Below, piece by piece: positions 1 to 8,809 of a stretch of 64,000 nucleotides of DNA. The stretch lies in NCBI RefSeq assembly GCF_014764305.1, contig NZ_CP061703.1, positions 186,001 through 250,000 on the forward strand. Direction: 5' to 3'. The notes beneath the pieces are model-generated. The model was not told the DNA's origin and searched no databases. It saw nothing but the letters and a program-made list of their open reading frames with translations. The translations under genes and the position numbers were made by a program. The first letter of the stretch is position 1, and every line of letters starts with the position of its first letter. This DNA comes from Mesoflavibacter profundi. GTDB taxonomy: Bacteria; Bacteroidota; Bacteroidia; Flavobacteriales; Flavobacteriaceae.

Positions 1-19
1 AGACGTTAAATTAACCAAT

Positions 20-817
20 TTAAAATCTATTATCACCTCCTAAAAAATCACCTAAACCACCTAAAATACTACCTTCGCCTTTATCTTTTCCTCCTCTTGG
101 TACACTTGCCAAAACACGACCTGCTAATCTACTAAAAGGTAAAGATTGTATGTAAACTGTTCCTGGACCTTTTAAAGTTGCAAAAAATAATCCTTCGCCG
201 CCAAAAACAGTATTTTTAATTCCACCAACAAACTCTATATCATAATCTACATCTTGTGTAAAACCAACAATACAACCTGTGTCTACGCGTAAAGTTTCTC
301 CTGGTTGTAATACTTTTTTTGCTAGCGTACCGCCAGCATGTATAAAAGCCATTCCATCACCTTCTAACTTTTGCATAATAAAACCTTCGCCTCCAAAAAA
401 ACCACGACCTAAACGCTTAGAAAACTCAATACCAACACTTACACCTTTTGCTGCGCATAAAAAAGCATCTTTTTGGCAAATAAATTTACCACGATATTCC
501 ATTAAGTCTATAGGTACAATTTTACCAGGATAAGGTGATGCAAAACTTACATTTCGTTTACCATGTAAAACATTATAAAAAGCAGTCATAAATAAACTTT
601 CTCCAGTAAGCAACCGTTTTCCTGCACCAAAAACTTTACCTAAAAATCCTGTGTCTTTTTGCGATCCATCTCCAAAAATAGTTTCCATTTTTATCCCATC
701 GTCCATCATCATAAAACTTCCAGATTCTGCAATTACGCCTTCATTTGGATCTAATTCTATTTCTACGTATTGCATTTCTTCACCGTAAATACGATAGTCT
801 ATTTCGTGAGCATTCAT
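20..817 (-). CDS. TIGR00266/AIM24 family protein
   Basis: A 265-residue soluble protein of the AIM24 (TIGR00266) family, a beta-sandwich family of uncertain function that is widespread in bacteria. The middle and C-terminal parts carry the family's glycine-rich strands (for example [17 protein letters not shown] near residues 140-155 and [16 protein letters not shown] near 205-220). No signal peptide or membrane segment is present. The length fits the family. It is the leftmost gene, reads leftward, and the next gene to its right is also leftward 59 bases away, so the two could share a transcript. The family assignment is firm; the role is not known. Confidence 0.85.
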   Translation of the reverse strand: MNAHEIDYRIYGEEMQYVEIELDPNEGVIAESGSFMMMDDGIKMETIFGDGSQKDTGFLGKVFGAGKRLLTGESLFMTAFYNVLHGKRNVSFASPYPGKIVPIDLMEYRGKFICQKDAFLCAAKGVSVGIEFSKRLGRGFFGGEGFIMQKLEGDGMAFIHAGGTLAKKVLQPGETLRVDTGCIVGFTQDVDYDIEFVGGIKNTVFGGEGLFFATLKGPGTVYIQSLPFSRLAGRVLASVPRGGKDKGEGSILGGLGDFLGGDNRF

Positions 818-875
818 AATTTAAATTTTAAAGATTAACAGCTATAGGTTGTAAATTTTAGAAATTTGTTACATG

Positions 876-1334
876 TTATTTTTGTTTTGCTTTTATAGAC
901 CATTCAAAATTAAAAGTAGATACTACTACTCCATCTTGGTTAATACCTGTAGATTGCATCCAAATGGTTTGTCCTTCTCCTGTCTTTATTGTTTGTGCTA
1001 TAGCTTGGTCTATTTTATCGCCATCATTACAAGTAAATGTAATTTTACCTGTTGCTTTTTTAGTAAATGTTGCATTATTAGTGGTTACCAACATGGATAT
1101 TTTATGACCGCTTTCTTGTATTTTGGCAATCATTAAAGCGCCAGTAGAAAACTCGGCTGCCATACCTTGTACTGCCCAAAACATAGATTTAAAAGGATTT
1201 TGATTAATCCATTTATGTTTAACTGTGACGATGCATTGTTTATCGTTAATAGATTTTGTCCTTACGCCACATAAAAATGCCGATGGTAATTTAAACATGG
1301 TAAAGGTATTTAGTTTACTTGCTGTTAGCTTCAT
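876..1334 (-). CDS. DUF4442 hotdog-fold thioesterase-like protein
   Basis: A 152-residue protein with the layout of DUF4442 proteins, which are hotdog-fold relatives of PaaI-type acyl-CoA thioesterases. The stretch NQNPFKSMFWAVQGMAAEFS (about 45-65) corresponds to the conserved N-P-x-x-S-M/I-x-x-A segment of that family, and the C-terminal half is the predicted beta-sheet. No signal peptide is seen. Substrate is unknown; the fold is inferred from motif resemblance only. The start is the ATG just before the short spacer to the rightward DUF4870 gene. Confidence 0.7.
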   Translation of the reverse strand: MKLTASKLNTFTMFKLPSAFLCGVRTKSINDKQCIVTVKHKWINQNPFKSMFWAVQGMAAEFSTGALMIAKIQESGHKISMLVTTNNATFTKKATGKITFTCNDGDKIDQAIAQTIKTGEGQTIWMQSTGINQDGVVVSTFNFEWSIKAKQK

Positions 1335-1477
1335 AATTGTATTTTGTTTTCGGCTAAATTATCGAAAATTATCCACTTTATCATATGTTAATAAAATGTT
1401 AATTTTTAGTACTTTGTATTGCATAATACCTTTTTTTAGATATATATTTGCATAAGAAACTATTATATACATTTAAA

Positions 1478-1924
1478 ATGCTTACCAATCATCAAAAAAA
1501 TTTAGCAACTTTAATGCATTTATCTACGTTTTGTAGATTTATTATTCCTTTTGGAAACTTTATTGGTCCTGTAGTATTGTGGATAACTAACAAAGAAAAA
1601 TCTGAGTTTGTAGATAACCATGGTAAACAAGCAATTAATTTTCAAATTAGCATTTTGTTATATACCATTTTACTTGGATTTTTATTTATTCCCTTTTTCA
1701 TTTTTAAAATATTTAATCATATAGATTTATTTGAACTTAATGCTTTTGAAGGTATTCATATTAACTTAAGCGAACCTTCACCTCTATTTATTTTAGGTGG
1801 TAGTTTAGGGTTTATTGCTGTAATTGGATTTATTTTAGAACTTATTTTTATTATAAACGCTAGTATTAAAGCAAAAGATGGACAGATGTACCAATACCCT
1901 TTATCAATTCATTTTTTAAAATAA
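1478..1924 (+). CDS. DUF4870 domain-containing membrane protein
   Basis: A small integral membrane protein of 148 residues counted from the ATG at 1478; an upstream in-frame TTG at 1448 would add ten residues but is a poorer start. It has the DUF4870 pattern: a polar N-terminus (NHQKNLATLMHLS), a first hydrophobic hairpin, the conserved FVDNHGKQAINFQ segment at about 50-62, then two more membrane segments. DUF4870 proteins commonly sit beside PspC and PadR genes in Bacteroidota, as here (padR begins 89 bases downstream). Function is unknown; a role in envelope homeostasis is inferred from the neighbours only. Confidence 0.8.
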   Translation: MLTNHQKNLATLMHLSTFCRFIIPFGNFIGPVVLWITNKEKSEFVDNHGKQAINFQISILLYTILLGFLFIPFFIFKIFNHIDLFELNAFEGIHINLSEPSPLFILGGSLGFIAVIGFILELIFIINASIKAKDGQMYQYPLSIHFLK

Positions 1925-1930
1925 TCATCG

Positions 1931-1979
<49 letters not shown>

Positions 1980-2012
1980 CGAACAGTTTAACAATAAAAA
2001 TCTCATGACAAT

Positions 2013-2357
2013 ATGAAGATAGAAAATACAAAAGCACAAATGCGTAAAGGTGTTTTAGAATATTGCATACTATCGGTCTTAAAAGATGAAGATGCCTACG
2101 TTGCAGAAATATTAGACACTTTAAAAGACGCAAAGTTGTTAGTAGTTGAAGGTACAATTTACCCATTACTAACACGATTAAAAAACGCTGGCTTATTAAG
2201 CTATCGCTGGGAAGAGTCTACTTCTGGTCCACCACGTAAATATTACGGATTAACAGAAACAGGACAAATCTTTTTAAAAGAATTAACCAATACTTGGGAA
2301 GAATTACAAAATGCAGTTAACATAGTAACCAAAATTAAATCAACTAAAAATGAATAA
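2013..2357 (+). CDS. PadR family transcriptional regulator
   Basis: A 114-residue DNA-binding repressor of the PadR family. The winged-helix core is clear: RKGVLEYCILSVLKDEDAYVAEI (12-34), the recognition-helix region VEGTIYPLLTRLKNAGLL (45-62), and the wing GPPRKYYGLTETGQ (72-85). PadR proteins usually control adjacent membrane or detoxification genes. Here the stop overlaps the start of the PspC-domain gene by 8 bases, which implies translational coupling and suggests that it regulates its own operon. The CAAT repeat lies directly upstream. The ligand cannot be predicted. Confidence 0.93.
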   Translation: MKIENTKAQMRKGVLEYCILSVLKDEDAYVAEILDTLKDAKLLVVEGTIYPLLTRLKNAGLLSYRWEESTSGPPRKYYGLTETGQIFLKELTNTWEELQNAVNIVTKIKSTKNE

Positions 2358-4212
2358 AACAGTCAACATAAATTTAGCAGGTATATTTTTTCATATAGAT
2401 GAAGATGCATACTTAAAATTACAACGCTATCTTGAGGCTATAAAACGTTCATTTACAGACTCGCAAGGTCGTGAAGAAATTATTGCCGATATTGAAGCTA
2501 GAATTTCTGAGCTTTTTACAGAGCGAATGAAAACCGACAGACAAGTCATTAGCAATAAAGAAGTTGAAGAAGTTATTACTATTATGGGACAACCTGAAGA
2601 CTATCTTGTAGATGACGAGATTTTTGAAGACGAACCTAATAATAAACACTATTCCAATACCTCTAAATCTAAAAAATTATATCGCGATACAGATAACTCT
2701 TACATTGGCGGTGTTTCTGCTGGTTTAGCTCATTATTTTGGTATAGATGCGATTTGGATTAGATTAATCTGGATACTTTTAATTTTTGGCGCAGGAACTG
2801 GTGTGTTTTTATACATCTTACTTTGGATTTTAATTCCCGAAGCAAAAACTACTGCAGAAAAACTTACCATGACAGGCGAAGCTGTTAATATAAGTAACAT
2901 TGAAAAAAAAATTCGTGACGGATTTGACAGCGTTAGTGAAAACGTTAAAAACATAGATTTTCAAAAACATGCAGACAAGTTAAAAGAAGGTTTTGAACAA
3001 GCATCAGATAATATATCAGACTCAGTAAAACGCATTCCGGCAAATAAGATTAAAGATAGCAGTAAATCGTTTTTTGAAGGACTAGGATCTGTATTTACAG
3101 CAATATTTAAAGCCTTTTCAAAACTAATTGCCTTATCAATTATTTTAGCTAGTGTTGCAGGTACAATAGCCTTAACCGTTGGATTAATAATTGGTTCGTT
3201 TTTTAACGCAAACGTTAGGTTTTTAGACAGCGATCTAGTAGAACTTTCAAATTCTAGTGGCGCTTCTTTTGAGCTGCTTGCAGTACTAATATTTATAGTC
3301 TCTGTAATTCCGTTAATATTTTTATTCTACTTAGGTTTAAAAATATTAATATCCAACTTAAAACCTTTAAGTAATGTCGCTAAATACACATTAATTGGTG
3401 TTTGGTTTATAGCGTTAATTGGTATGATAACCATATTTGTAAATCAAGGATTAAGCTATAAAGAAAAAGCGCCAGTAATTCTAAATCAAAAGTTAGACAA
3501 CATAAAAACTAACGATACGCTTTATATTACAATGAAAAACAACGATAATTTTGCTGAAGAATATAGCAGACATTATAGAGATTTTGAAATTGGTTTTGAC
3601 GAAATGGGTAACAAAATAACCTATTCACAAGACATTAGATTGTACGTTAGACCAACTAACGATAGTGTTGCAAAAGTAAAAGTAGCAAAAACATCAAGAG
3701 GAAGAAGTTTTGATATTGCTAAGCAAAGAGCCGAAAATATTATATACAATTACACATCTTCAAACAATCAAATTATATTGGATAACTACTTTATAATTCC
3801 TAACGAAGATGCAAAACGTGACCAACGTGTAGAGATTACTGTGTATTTACCAGTAGGAAGCGTCGTAAACAGTAATTTAAATACAGAAGACTATTTATCT
3901 TATAACTCTAATTACAACGAAAAATTAAGAGACCATTTAGAACATTATTTTAAATTAGAAAGAAACGCTTTAACCTGTTTAGATTGTCCAGAGACAGATC
4001 AAACAGAAGATAACGAAGACGATATCCAAATAAATGTAGATTTAGATGGAGAAACCTCTAAAATAAAATTTAACGAAAATGGTTTTGAAGCAAAAGGAGA
4101 TAATCTTAAAATAAAAATTAACGACACCATTTTTGATGCCTCAACAAAAAACGTAAAAGTAACAATAGACGAAGATAAAGGCATAAATATTACAAATACA
4201 AAAAAAGAATAA
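2350..4212 (+). CDS. PspC domain-containing envelope-stress membrane protein
   Basis: A 620-residue membrane protein. Residues 1-90 form a polar helical N-terminal domain common in flavobacterial PspC proteins (HIDEDAYLKLQRYLEAIK). A PspC domain lies at about 110-166 (LYRDTDNSYIGGVSAGLAHYF, then a two-part hydrophobic segment ending WILIPEA). Further membrane segments are at about 255-285, 308-330 and 342-362. The remaining 250 residues are predicted outside the cytoplasm and end in an acidic, lysine-rich tail. PspC proteins sense or respond to inner-membrane stress in other bacteria. It overlaps padR by 8 bases. The extra C-terminal region is of unknown function. Confidence 0.88.
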   Translation: MNKTVNINLAGIFFHIDEDAYLKLQRYLEAIKRSFTDSQGREEIIADIEARISELFTERMKTDRQVISNKEVEEVITIMGQPEDYLVDDEIFEDEPNNKHYSNTSKSKKLYRDTDNSYIGGVSAGLAHYFGIDAIWIRLIWILLIFGAGTGVFLYILLWILIPEAKTTAEKLTMTGEAVNISNIEKKIRDGFDSVSENVKNIDFQKHADKLKEGFEQASDNISDSVKRIPANKIKDSSKSFFEGLGSVFTAIFKAFSKLIALSIILASVAGTIALTVGLIIGSFFNANVRFLDSDLVELSNSSGASFELLAVLIFIVSVIPLIFLFYLGLKILISNLKPLSNVAKYTLIGVWFIALIGMITIFVNQGLSYKEKAPVILNQKLDNIKTNDTLYITMKNNDNFAEEYSRHYRDFEIGFDEMGNKITYSQDIRLYVRPTNDSVAKVKVAKTSRGRSFDIAKQRAENIIYNYTSSNNQIILDNYFIIPNEDAKRDQRVEITVYLPVGSVVNSNLNTEDYLSYNSNYNEKLRDHLEHYFKLERNALTCLDCPETDQTEDNEDDIQINVDLDGETSKIKFNENGFEAKGDNLKIKINDTIFDASTKNVKVTIDEDKGINITNTKKE

Positions 4213-4330
4213 CACCAATACATCCATCAAAAAACTAACAGTCATGATCGCATTAATCGAGTATTTAGTAAATACATTAATCACAATTTTTATCTAAAAA
4301 AAACCAACCAAAAAAATCATTAAAATCATT

Positions 4331-4368
4331 AACCATCCTAAACAAAATCAAGTTTGGGATGGTTTTTG
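4331..4368 (+). terminator. Rho-independent terminator after the PspC gene
   Basis: Stem AACCATCC (4331-4338) pairs with GGATGGTT (4357-4364), extended across one mismatch by AAAC/GTTT, followed by a T-rich run. It ends the padR-pspC transcript. The promoter-like TATATTTG box of the next gene starts only a few bases later. Confidence 0.8.
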
Positions 4369-4370
4369 TT

Positions 4371-4378
4371 TATATTTG
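4371..4378 (+). promoter_or_regulatory. Bacteroidota-type -7 promoter box for the DUF2807 gene
   Basis: TATATTTG matches the TAnnTTTG -7 element known for this phylum and lies 24 bases before the DUF2807 ATG. It directly follows the preceding terminator, so the DUF2807 gene probably has its own promoter. A -33 element is not clear. Confidence 0.5.
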
Positions 4379-4402
4379 TACGTCACAATAATATTTTTTT
4401 AA

Positions 4403-5227
4403 ATGAATAAATTTTTACTTGCCTGTATTTTAATCACAACCGTTACATTTTCATTTGCACAAAAAAAAGAAAAGGTAAAAGGTAGTCGTGTATTATCTAC
4501 AGCAACAACACCTGTAAATGCCTTTAACAGATTAGTGTTAACAGAAGATTTTGAGGTTAAATTAGTTAAAGCAGATTCTACTTCTGTAAAAATAGTTACA
4601 GATGAAAACCTACACGATTACATAAAAATAATAGCTCAAGACAGTACATTAACATTTAAAACAACAGCAAAACTTCAAGAGAAAAAATTAGAAATAACTG
4701 TATTTTACAACGATGCTTTAAATACTATTGAAGTTAAAGAAGATGCCGAAATTTTTTCTAGTAACAGTTTAAAATTTAACGATTTATCTTTAGTTACTAC
4801 AGATAATGCAAAAGCGTTTTTAACACTTGAATGCCAAAACATTAAACACATAAACGATAATAAAGCTAAAAACGAATTAAACATTACTGCAAAAAATGTA
4901 ACCTTAGAATTAGGCGAAAACAGTAAGCTAGAAGCATTAATAAATGCATCTAACCTAGAGGTAGATTTACTAGTTAGTGCAGATGCCGAATTGGAAGGTG
5001 ATGTTCAAGAATTAGAGCTTAACGCAGACAACTCATCAGATTTTATTGCCAATAATTTAACTGTTAAAACAATAAATGCAACAACATTAAACCGTGCAAA
5101 AGTTAAAGTTAACGCAACAAAAACTTTAAATATAAATGCATCCGGAACTTCAGAAATTGAAATTTTTGGCAGTCCAAAAATTAACATAGATGCTTTTGAA
5201 GACAATGCTATTCTAAAGAAAAAGTAA
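4403..5227 (+). CDS. Secreted DUF2807 (GIN domain) protein
   Basis: A 274-residue exported protein with an N-terminal signal peptide (hydrophobic run to FSFAQ, predicted cleavage near residue 19). The mature part is a repetitive beta-rich domain of the DUF2807/GIN type (FNRLVLTEDFEVKLVKADS near 40-58, then short repeated strands ending in alternating N/D/A residues), probably a right-handed beta-helix. DUF2807 proteins often neighbour PspC proteins in Bacteroidota, and this pairing is present here. It is predicted in the periplasm or outer surface. No catalytic motif is seen. Confidence 0.85.
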   Translation: MNKFLLACILITTVTFSFAQKKEKVKGSRVLSTATTPVNAFNRLVLTEDFEVKLVKADSTSVKIVTDENLHDYIKIIAQDSTLTFKTTAKLQEKKLEITVFYNDALNTIEVKEDAEIFSSNSLKFNDLSLVTTDNAKAFLTLECQNIKHINDNKAKNELNITAKNVTLELGENSKLEALINASNLEVDLLVSADAELEGDVQELELNADNSSDFIANNLTVKTINATTLNRAKVKVNATKTLNINASGTSEIEIFGSPKINIDAFEDNAILKKK

Positions 5228-5243
5228 TTATAATTATCACATA

Positions 5244-5277
5244 AAAAAAGCCGAGGATAACATCTTCGGCTTTTTAT
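5244..5277. terminator. Bidirectional terminator between DUF2807 gene and trxB
   Basis: GCCGAGGAT (5250-5258) pairs with ATCTTCGGC (5262-5270) with one G-T pair, flanked by an A-run on the left and a T-run on the right, so it can serve both converging genes. Confidence 0.85.
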
Positions 5278-5292
5278 TTTTATTGTTTCTTC

Positions 5293-6273
5293 TTAATAAT
5301 TTGTTGCTGTATTAACTTCAAAGTTAGCATACTTTGCAGCTAAATAACGTTCGGCATCTAAAGCTGCCATACAACCTGTTCCAGCAGCTGTAATGGCTTG
5401 TCTATATACATGATCTGCAGCATCACCACTTACAAAAACACCTTCTACATTAGTTTTTGTAGATCCTGGTTTATTAATAATATATCCCGTTTGATCTAAT
5501 TCTAGATAATCTTTAAAAATATCTGTATTTGGTTTATGTCCAATAGCAACAAAAAAGCCTGTTGCAGGAATGTCGTGTTTTTGGTTGGTTTGATTATTAA
5601 AAACTCTTACACCAGTTACAACTTGTCCATCACCTAAAACCTCATCAGTTTCTGTGTTAAATAATATTTCAATATTTTCTGTGTTTTTAACACGTTCTGC
5701 CATGATTTTAGAAGCTCTAAACTCGTCACGTCTAACTAACATAGTAACCTTTTTACATAGTTTAGATAAATAGTGAGCTTCTTCACAAGCGCTATCTCCT
5801 GCTCCAACAATTACGACTTCTTGGTTACGATAGAAAAATCCATCGCATACTGCACATGCTGAAACGCCGCCACCAAGTTTTAGGTATTTTTGTTCAGATT
5901 CTAACCCTAAATATTTAGCACTTGCACCAGTACTAATAATTACAGTATCACAATGTATTTCGGTTTCATCATTAACCCAAACTTTATGTATATCTCCAGA
6001 AAAATCTACTTTTGTGATCCATCCGTTTCTTATATCTGTTCCAAAACGCTGTGCTTGAGCCTGTAACTGCATCATCATTTCTGGTCCAGTTATTCCTTCT
6101 GGATAACCAGGAAAATTCTCTACATCATTAGTTGTTGTTAATTGTCCACCAGGTTGTGTTCCTTGGTATAAAACAGGACTCATGTTAGCTCTAGAGGCAT
6201 AAATTGCTGCAGTATATCCTGCAGGTCCAGAACCTATAATTAAGCATTTTACTTTTTCTATTGTTTGTGACAT
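5293..6273 (-). CDS. trxB: Thioredoxin-disulfide reductase
   Basis: A 326-residue FAD flavoenzyme that reduces thioredoxin with NADPH in the cytoplasm. The FAD-binding GSGPAGYTAAIYASRA is at about 14-29, the redox-active CAVC pair at Cys140 and Cys143, the NADPH-binding GAGDSACEEA follows at about 157-166, and the second FAD motif (VFVSGDAAD) is near 280. Length and motif spacing match the low-molecular-weight bacterial enzyme. It stands alone, bounded by a bidirectional terminator on the left and a 158-base gap on the right. Confidence 0.97.
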   Translation of the reverse strand: MSQTIEKVKCLIIGSGPAGYTAAIYASRANMSPVLYQGTQPGGQLTTTNDVENFPGYPEGITGPEMMMQLQAQAQRFGTDIRNGWITKVDFSGDIHKVWVNDETEIHCDTVIISTGASAKYLGLESEQKYLKLGGGVSACAVCDGFFYRNQEVVIVGAGDSACEEAHYLSKLCKKVTMLVRRDEFRASKIMAERVKNTENIEILFNTETDEVLGDGQVVTGVRVFNNQTNQKHDIPATGFFVAIGHKPNTDIFKDYLELDQTGYIINKPGSTKTNVEGVFVSGDAADHVYRQAITAAGTGCMAALDAERYLAAKYANFEVNTATNY

Positions 6274-6431
6274 ATTAGTTTCATTTTAATCTATAGCAAA
6301 AGTAGGTTTTTTAATAAAAACCTTACGTAGAAGTTATTAAAAGTTATTATCCACTAATAAAATCTTCTTATAGCTATTGTTTTAAATTAATTTTAAGAAT
6401 ATTCTATAGTAAATACAGTATCTTAGAAGAT

Positions 6432-6860
6432 ATGAAAAACTTAAAAACCATGGGTATTATAGCTACTAACAAAAACCAAAATATTTTATTTTACAACTCT
6501 AATAATAGTATAGGTAAACAGTGTTTAGCTTATACAGAAGATAGTAAAAACGATGTACTAACTATAGATGTGTCTAAAACTAAAGTTGCAGATACGCAAT
6601 GGGTAGAAATTTGTGACAAGTTAAATTTAAAATTAGAAGATCTTGTTAATAAAGAGCATCCTAATTTTTCTAATAATTTTGATAAATCAACTTCATTGTC
6701 AAGCAATGACTGGTTAAAAGTGATACAAAATAATCCAGAAGTAATTGTTACACCTATTCTTGTTGTTGGCGAAACTTTTTATAAAATTGAAACACCTTCT
6801 AATGTTAGAACTTATCTTAGCACAACATCTGAAGGTATTGATGAGAAAAAACACATTTAA
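6432..6860 (+). CDS. ArsC/Spx-like thioredoxin-fold protein without catalytic cysteine
   Basis: A 142-residue protein with the arsenate reductase (ArsC/Spx) layout: an N-terminal strand and turn (ILFYNSNNSIGKQ, 18-30), and a C-terminal segment NNPEVIVTPILVVGETFYKI (about 94-113) that mirrors the ArsC segment where a proline precedes the last strands. The position normally occupied by the reactive cysteine (N-x-R-C-S-K-S in ArsC) reads NNSIGKQ, so arsenate reduction by the usual route is unlikely. Close relatives are common in Flavobacteriia. The assignment is from motif resemblance and the function is unknown. An internal ATG six codons in is an alternative start. Confidence 0.6.
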   Translation: MKNLKTMGIIATNKNQNILFYNSNNSIGKQCLAYTEDSKNDVLTIDVSKTKVADTQWVEICDKLNLKLEDLVNKEHPNFSNNFDKSTSLSSNDWLKVIQNNPEVIVTPILVVGETFYKIETPSNVRTYLSTTSEGIDEKKHI

Positions 6861-6880
6861 TTATTTAAATTTTGTGTATA

Positions 6881-6912
6881 AAAAAAGGTCTGAAATTTCA
6901 GACCTTTTTTTT
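6881..6912. terminator. Bidirectional terminator
   Basis: Perfect palindrome AAGGTCTGAAATTTCAGACC flanked by A- and T-runs, located between two converging genes. Confidence 0.9.
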
Positions 6913-6927
6913 TGTTTGTACCTAATC

Positions 6928-7377
6928 TTAATACAAATCTTCTAATGTTTTTATATTAGAAAGTCCATTTTCTATGGTTTCTTTTTGTTTTTCTAATACA
7001 TTTTTAGTGGTTAAAGGCAATGAGGTTTCATTTAAAACTTCTTGGTATTGATCTACCGCAGTTTTTTCTCCTCTTATTGCTTCTTCTAACATAGATTCTT
7101 CATTATTTGAAGAAAACACTTTTTTTATGTCCATCCATGCTCTATGTGCGTCTCCTGTAAGACTTCCGCCTTTATCAACCTCTTGATTAAAGGATTTAAT
7201 TTCGGATTTTAATTCGTGTCCAAAATTATTTCTCTCTTGAGCTTTTTTTGTAAAATAACTTTTTAAAGCTTTGTTTTCTACATTTTCTGCAGCTTTAGTA
7301 AATCCTTTTTCTGCATCATATGTTTTTTCTAAAAGGTTGTTTAATTTTTTACCTACTTGTTCTGTGTATGTACTCAT
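6928..7377 (-). CDS. DUF2383 / PA2169 family four-helix-bundle protein
   Basis: A 149-residue ferritin-like helical protein of the PA2169/DUF2383 family. It is almost entirely amphipathic helix: LNNLLEKTYDAEKGFTKAAE (13-32), YFTKKAQERNNFGHELKSEI (41-60), and a C-terminal pair of helices with ENGLSNIKTLEDL. Such proteins appear in stress-induced gene sets. It is the last gene of the leftward run that starts at 10143, which also holds YtxH, a holin-like protein, hemerythrin and topoisomerase IB, supporting a general stress role. No biochemical activity is assigned to the family. Confidence 0.85.
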   Translation of the reverse strand: MSTYTEQVGKKLNNLLEKTYDAEKGFTKAAENVENKALKSYFTKKAQERNNFGHELKSEIKSFNQEVDKGGSLTGDAHRAWMDIKKVFSSNNEESMLEEAIRGEKTAVDQYQEVLNETSLPLTTKNVLEKQKETIENGLSNIKTLEDLY

Positions 7378-7395
7378 AATTTTTGGTTTTTGTTA

Positions 7396-7557
7396 TTAGT
7401 GCTCTGTAACTTCTTTATATAACGATCCTATAAATAATATTATAAATAGGAAAAAACATAGCTTTGCTATAGTTGCTAAATTACCAGCAACATTGCCAAA
7501 TCCTAAAATGGCTGCTATAAAAGCTAAGGTTATAAAAAGTGTTGTCCAACGCAACAT
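7396..7557 (-). CDS. DUF1328 family small membrane protein
   Basis: A 53-residue ORF reading ATG at 7557 to TAA at 7396, translating as MLRWTTLFITLAFIAAILGF followed by GNVAGNLATIAKLCFFLF and a short polar end. This is the DUF1328 (YtjA) pattern: a first membrane helix, a G-F-G-x-x-A-G turn, A-x-I-A-K, and a second membrane helix. Such peptides are common in stress and envelope gene sets and are easily missed because of their size. It sits 18 bases before the DUF2383 gene on the same strand, so it is probably co-transcribed with it. Confidence 0.85.
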   Translation of the reverse strand: MLRWTTLFITLAFIAAILGFGNVAGNLATIAKLCFFLFIILFIGSLYKEVTEH

Positions 7558-7720
7558 AATAACTGTGATTAATTAATAGATTTGACTTTCAAATCTTATA
7601 TAAAGATACGTCTTAAACCATGCTTAAACACACTGTTTAACAAGGGTTTAATCTAAGTTTAACTGCAATTAACAGTATTAATTATTAATTAAGAATGTAT
7701 TAAGAGGATTACCAATTACT

Positions 7721-8809
7721 TTAAGACTTTATTAAAGGCTTGTAGGATTTAAATAGTTGGTTTAATGCGTGTTCTTGAGCTGTAAAATATGGATTTTTTT
7801 GTGGTAAGTCTTGTGCAATTTTGAAGTACTTTTTTATGCTTCTATCTTCATAACTTTTTAAAATTGCTGGATGTATATAATACTTTTTACAAACGTTTCT
7901 TGTGTTGCCTAGCTCTTTAGCTGCTGCGTCTATTGCTGTTAGACAATTTTTGTGGATTTGTTTGGTTGTTGTAGCTAAGCCTAAATCCAAAAGTGTTTCA
8001 AAACATATGATTGATGCAGCCCATGTTCTAAAATCTTTAGCGGTGAATAGTGTACCAGAAATTTGTTGTAAATACTGATTGATTAAACTACTGTCTACAG
8101 TTTGCTTATTACCTTCTTTATCATAGTATTTAAACAATTCCCAACCCGGAATTTCTTCACACTTATTAATTAGTTTTATTAATTTTTTATTTCTAATTGA
8201 TACAGAATGTTCTTTACCTCTTTTTCCTATAAATTGAAATTGTATTTTATCCTTAAACGTATTAACATGTCTTGATCTAAGTGTTGTTAAACCGTATGTT
8301 TTGTTTTTATTCGCATATTGTTTATTACCAATTCTAATATGCGTTTCTTCCATTAATTTTACAATTAATGCTAATACTTTGGTCTTAGTCCAATGTGATT
8401 GATCTAAATCTTGATCTACTTTTTTTCTAATTTTTGGTAAATGCTTAGCAAACAAAACCATTTTATAAAATTTGGTTTGGTTTCTTATGACATTCCACTT
8501 TTGGTGATACTTGTACTGTTTACGTTGTTTAACATCTCTGCCAACAGCTTGTAAATGTCCATTAGCCAGTTTAGATATTTTTACATTTTGCCAAGCTGGA
8601 GGAATAACTAATTGTTGTATTCGTTTTAAATCTTCTTCTGTATTTATTATTTTATTTTGAAGCTTGAAAACAAAGGAACTTTTAACTTTCTCTCTTGTAA
8701 TTTTTAAGTGTGAAGGATTGGTATAAACCAAATCAAATTCTTCTATAACCTTTTCTGGTTCTAAAAGAATTTGATTGTAAATGGTTGTATTTAAAGCTTT
8801 AGTTTTCAC
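7721..8809 (-). CDS. DNA topoisomerase IB
   Basis: A 362-residue type IB topoisomerase, the small poxvirus/bacterial form that relaxes supercoils through a 3'-phosphotyrosine. Key segments are visible: THIRIGNKQYANKNKTYGLT (about 155-174), the arginine-containing core KDFRTWAAS (about 258-266), and the catalytic-tyrosine segment GNTRNVCKKYYIHPAIL near residue 300-317. It begins at a GTG whose first base abuts the stop codon of the hemerythrin gene, so the two are probably translationally coupled. Bacterial TopIB genes often occur in accessory stress or DNA-repair settings; here it is embedded in a stress module. Confidence 0.93.
   Translation of the reverse strand: MKTKALNTTIYNQILLEPEKVIEEFDLVYTNPSHLKITREKVKSSFVFKLQNKIINTEEDLKRIQQLVIPPAWQNVKISKLANGHLQAVGRDVKQRKQYKYHQKWNVIRNQTKFYKMVLFAKHLPKIRKKVDQDLDQSHWTKTKVLALIVKLMEETHIRIGNKQYANKNKTYGLTTLRSRHVNTFKDKIQFQFIGKRGKEHSVSIRNKKLIKLINKCEEIPGWELFKYYDKEGNKQTVDSSLINQYLQQISGTLFTAKDFRTWAASIICFETLLDLGLATTTKQIHKNCLTAIDAAAKELGNTRNVCKKYYIHPAILKSYEDRSIKKYFKIAQDLPQKNPYFTAQEHALNQLFKSYKPLIKS

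Noticed and set aside
4244-4297. 17-codon hydrophobic ORF after the PspC gene
   Set aside because: Too short to judge, with no further support; it may be chance in AT-rich DNA.
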